From Armatimonadota bacterium (GTDB lineage: Bacteria > Armatimonadota > HRBIN16): a DNA stretch of 14,014 nt. Position numbers and translations under genes: made by a program. The notes under the pieces are model-generated. The model worked only from the letters and a program-made list of their open reading frames with translations, made no database searches and was not told the origin of the DNA. Positions 11,275 to 14,014 of this stretch are shown one piece after another. Each line of letters opens with the position of its first letter. Positions within the stretch are counted from its first letter, which is position 1. The stretch covers positions 1-14,014 of the forward strand of contig JAPWUZ010000036.1 in the NCBI GenBank assembly GCA_028275265.1, given 5' to 3'.

Positions 11275-14014
11275 ACCTTCTCCCTCTGTCCCAGTGCGTT
11301 TTCCAGCAGGTCAAACATATCCGCCAAAGCGACGAGCGGCGAGCTGTTGCCTGCCAGGGATAACCGCACTCCTTCGCCCGTGAACTGATGTTGTCGATAC
11401 ACGTGCGTGAGCGCACGCACCGCCTGCGGGGTCAGGCGAACATGAGCGGCAAACCGGATGTTCGCCCACTGCCTGTCCGCTTTCACCTCCGCGATGCCGA
11501 TACGCGCCGCCTGCAGGCGCAGCCGCAGCAGCCACAGCGCGTTCTGCACTACCTCTGGCAGCGGCCCGAAGCGGTCACGCAGTTCCGCCTCGATCTCCGT
11601 GACATCCTCCAGCTTGCGCACCGCCGCCATCTTTTTGTAGAAGAAGATGCGCTGCGACTCGTCGGCGATGTAGCTGGTGGGGATGTACACGTTCACCGGC
11701 ACGTCCACCGGCGGCAGGTAGAAGGTCTCCTCCGGCTGACCGCGCAGTTCCCGGATGGCTTCCGCCAGCATCTCGGCGTACAGTTCGAAGCCCACCGAGA
11801 CCATCGCACCGTGCTGTTCCGCGCCCAGCAGGTTGCCCGCGCCGCGGATCTCCAGGTCGCGCATCGCCAGTTTCAGCCCAGACCCCAACCCAGCGAACTC
11901 GCGCAGGGCGTTCAGGCGTTGCTGGGCGCGTTCGTCCAGTTTGGCGTCGTTGCGGTAGAAGAAGTAGGCGTACGCCTGGCGGTCGCTGCGCCCCACTCGC
12001 CCGCGCAGCTGATAGAGTTGTGCCAGGCCCAGCCGGTGTGCCCGCTCCACAATCAGCGTGTTGGCGTTGGGCACGTCCAGTCCGTTCTCGATAATCGTGG
12101 TGCAGACCAGCACGTCGAAGTCGTGGTGGTAAAAGCCCAGCATCACCTCTTCCAGCTCGTCATCGGGCATTTGTCCGTGCGCCACACGGATTCGCGCGAA
12201 AGGCACCAGCTCCTGCACATGCTGCGCCACATGATAGATGCTCTGCACGCGGTTATGCACGTAGTACACCTGCCCGCCACGCTCCAGCTCGCGCAGGATG
12301 GCTTCGCGCACCACATCGTCATCATAAGGGCGCACGATGGTGCGGATGGGCAGCCGTCCGAAGGGCGGGTCATTGATGACGCTCATCGAGCGCAGTCCGC
12401 CCAGTGCCATGTGCAACGTGCGTGGGATGGGGGTCGCGGTCAGGGTCAGCACGTCCACCTGTGTGCGCAGGCGTTTCAGATGTTCTTTCTGAGCCACGCC
12501 GAAGCGCTGCTCCTCATCCACCACCAGCAAGCCGAGATTGTGGAACTGCACATCTTTTGAAAGCAATCGGTGCGTGCCGATAACCACATCCACCGCCCCC
12601 ACGCGCAGTCCTTCCACCACCTCTTTTTGCTCTTTCGGGCTGCGGAAGCGGTTTAGCAGCTCCACACGGATGGGGTAAGCGGCAAAGCGTTCGCGGAACG
12701 TGTTATAGTGCTGCGCGGCAAGCACGGTCGTGGGGCAGATGACCGCTACTTGCTTGCCCTCCATCACCGCCTTGAACGCGGCGCGGATGGCGACCTCCGT
12801 CTTGCCGAAGCCCACGTCGCCGGAGATGAGCCGGTCCATCGGCTTGCGACTGCCTTCCATGTCTCTTTTCACTTCCAGAATGGCGCGCCGCTGGTCGGGG
12901 GTCTCCTCATACGGAAACGCCGATTCCATCTCCTGCTGCCACGGGGTGTCGGGGCTGTAGGGCGGGCGTTCGGCAGCCTCTCGCGCGGCGTACAGGCGGA
13001 TAAGCTCTTCCGCCATCTTGCGTGCCTTTGCCTTCGCACGTCGCTTGGTCAACGCCCACTCCGACCCGCCGAGACGGTGAATCTCTGGCGGACTGTCCTC
13101 TGAACCGATGTACTTCTGCAGGCGGTCAATCTGGTCGGTAGGAACCAGCAGGATGTCGGGCGGAGCGTACTGGATGAGCAGGTAGTCGCGCCGCACGCCA
13201 AGCACCTCGCGCTGCGTGATGCCTCGATAGATGCCGATGCCGTGATGGATATGCACCACGTAATCGCCCGGACGCAGGTCTAAGATGGAGGAGAGCGGGA
13301 TACCTTCGTGAACGCGGCGGCGCAGGATGCGTAAACGGCTCGCCCCAAACAGCTCGGCGTCGGTGAGGACCACCAGCCGCGCCTTCTCCCACAGGAAACC
13401 GCTGGACAGGCGGGCATGAACCACTGCCAGTGCGCCCTGCTCGCCCTCCGTGGGGATGCCAGTGGGGAACAGTCCGTGCTCTTCCAGAATCTCACTGACC
13501 CGATGCGGCTGCTCGGTAGCGACAATCACCACGCAATGGCTCTGTAGCCAGTTGCGGATGGTGCCCATCAGCGCAGGTAGCTGCCCCCGATAGCCGGGCA
13601 GGGCGCGGGCGTTCAGTTCCTCCTCTTTCACCTTTGGCAGTAGTTCGCGGGGCGACGGGATACTGCTGACGGCAAGCCATTGTCGGTTCTGCAAGATGTG
13701 TCCCAGCACAGTAGGGAAATCGTCCGGCTGCGGAACCGCCATCGGCACGGTTTGCCACAGCTTCTCCAGCGGTAGCATCTCACCACGCTTCACGCGGTGC
13801 GCCAGCACATCCAGTGTATCGCGGCTGGACTGGTGGTAGACGGTTTGCGTCTGCAGCAGCTCTTCCACCACCAGCAGGCAATCGGAGGGCAGATATTGCA
13901 GGGCATCGACGCCTGGGTGCAGCAGCACAATGTAGTGTTCCAGCCGTTCAAACGCCACACGGTTTTGCAGGCGCAACAGGTCGTCCTCGACACGCTGACG
14001 CAGGGCATCGGGAG
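11271..14014 (-). CDS. mfd: Transcription-repair coupling factor Mfd (5' end outside window)
   Basis: DNA translocase that removes stalled RNA polymerase and recruits UvrA for nucleotide excision repair. The frame is open to the right edge; 913 residues are present and about 200-250 N-terminal residues (part of the UvrB-like modules) are missing. In order: the end of the UvrB-like region, the CarD-like RNA polymerase interacting domain (RPGDYVVHIHHGIGIYRGI), Walker A (GDVGFGKTE), the DEEQRFG box, the TATPIPRTL motif, motifs V-VI (IIENGLDVPNA and QLRGRVGRSD), the TRG segment (LGSGLKLAMRDLEIRGAGNL) and the C-terminal D7 domain. A TTG at 13976 is internal, since the family sequence continues upstream of it. 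Its stop overlaps the peptidase ATG by 4 bases. Confidence 0.97.
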   Translation of the reverse strand, partial: PDALRQRVEDDLLRLQNRVAFERLEHYIVLLHPGVDALQYLPSDCLLVVEELLQTQTVYHQSSRDTLDVLAHRVKRGEMLPLEKLWQTVPMAVPQPDDFPTVLGHILQNRQWLAVSSIPSPRELLPKVKEEELNARALPGYRGQLPALMGTIRNWLQSHCVVIVATEQPHRVSEILEEHGLFPTGIPTEGEQGALAVVHARLSSGFLWEKARLVVLTDAELFGASRLRILRRRVHEGIPLSSILDLRPGDYVVHIHHGIGIYRGITQREVLGVRRDYLLIQYAPPDILLVPTDQIDRLQKYIGSEDSPPEIHRLGGSEWALTKRRAKAKARKMAEELIRLYAAREAAERPPYSPDTPWQQEMESAFPYEETPDQRRAILEVKRDMEGSRKPMDRLISGDVGFGKTEVAIRAAFKAVMEGKQVAVICPTTVLAAQHYNTFRERFAAYPIRVELLNRFRSPKEQKEVVEGLRVGAVDVVIGTHRLLSKDVQFHNLGLLVVDEEQRFGVAQKEHLKRLRTQVDVLTLTATPIPRTLHMALGGLRSMSVINDPPFGRLPIRTIVRPYDDDVVREAILRELERGGQVYYVHNRVQSIYHVAQHVQELVPFARIRVAHGQMPDDELEEVMLGFYHHDFDVLVCTTIIENGLDVPNANTLIVERAHRLGLAQLYQLRGRVGRSDRQAYAYFFYRNDAKLDERAQQRLNALREFAGLGSGLKLAMRDLEIRGAGNLLGAEQHGAMVSVGFELYAEMLAEAIRELRGQPEETFYLPPVDVPVNVYIPTSYIADESQRIFFYKKMAAVRKLEDVTEIEAELRDRFGPLPEVVQNALWLLRLRLQAARIGIAEVKADRQWANIRFAAHVRLTPQAVRALTHVYRQHQFTGEGVRLSLAGNSSPLVALADMFDLLENALGQREKV

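Noticed and set aside
11388..12560. A 390-codon open frame on the plus strand, opposite mfd
   Set aside because: It lies wholly within the conserved helicase and C-terminal part of mfd; the composition (many His, Arg, Gln, Val) is that of an antisense shadow, with no domain seen.

Overview
The window is a GC-rich, almost gapless bacterial stretch made of two convergent blocks. The plus-strand block (start to about 9754) runs from envelope genes straight into a flagellar operon. The minus-strand block (10609 to the right edge) holds mfd, which enters from beyond the window, and a metallopeptidase gene behind it. Between them lies a single plus-strand DUF4058 gene. I see no tRNA, rRNA, CRISPR array, insertion sequence or attachment site, and no stretch of 300 bases without a gene. 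The longest gap between confident genes is the 39 bases at 9755-9793.

Organism: a Wza-type export protein with an amino-terminal signal sequence suggests a cell with an outer membrane. The flagellar gene order, the DUF4058 protein that begins MNPFPGMNPYLE, and the high GC content would fit Armatimonadota or a related deep lineage; Planctomycetota and Chloroflexota are weaker alternatives. This is inference from gene content only.

Layout: (1) 3-466, the tail of a small membrane protein and a zinc-ribbon protein with an acidic tail. (2) 473-2386, a Wza-like polysaccharide export protein and a PHP-family CpsB/YwqE tyrosine phosphatase; the phosphatase gene overlaps flgB. (3) 2376-8737, flgB-flgC-fliE-fliF-fliG-fliH-fliI-fliJ, which encode the proximal rod, the MS ring, the lower switch (C-ring) protein and the export ATPase complex. 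(4) 8730-9754, a lytic transglycosylase without a signal peptide and a MotE-like membrane protein, both continuing the flagellar operon by overlapping genes. (5) 9794-10612, DUF4058 with its own promoter-like box and possibly a leaderless mRNA. (6) minus strand, mfd (5' end missing) followed by a lethal-factor-like zinc peptidase.

How they fit: genes 197-9754 are separated by at most 24 bases and often overlap, so they probably form one transcript linking exopolysaccharide export, its phosphatase, and the base of the flagellum. The most interesting points are the phosphatase-flagellum overlap, the transglycosylase in the rod operon, the lethal-factor-like active site behind mfd, the nuclease-like core of DUF4058, and the shared stop-codon hairpin between the convergent genes. 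Nothing in the window is clearly a wholly new system.
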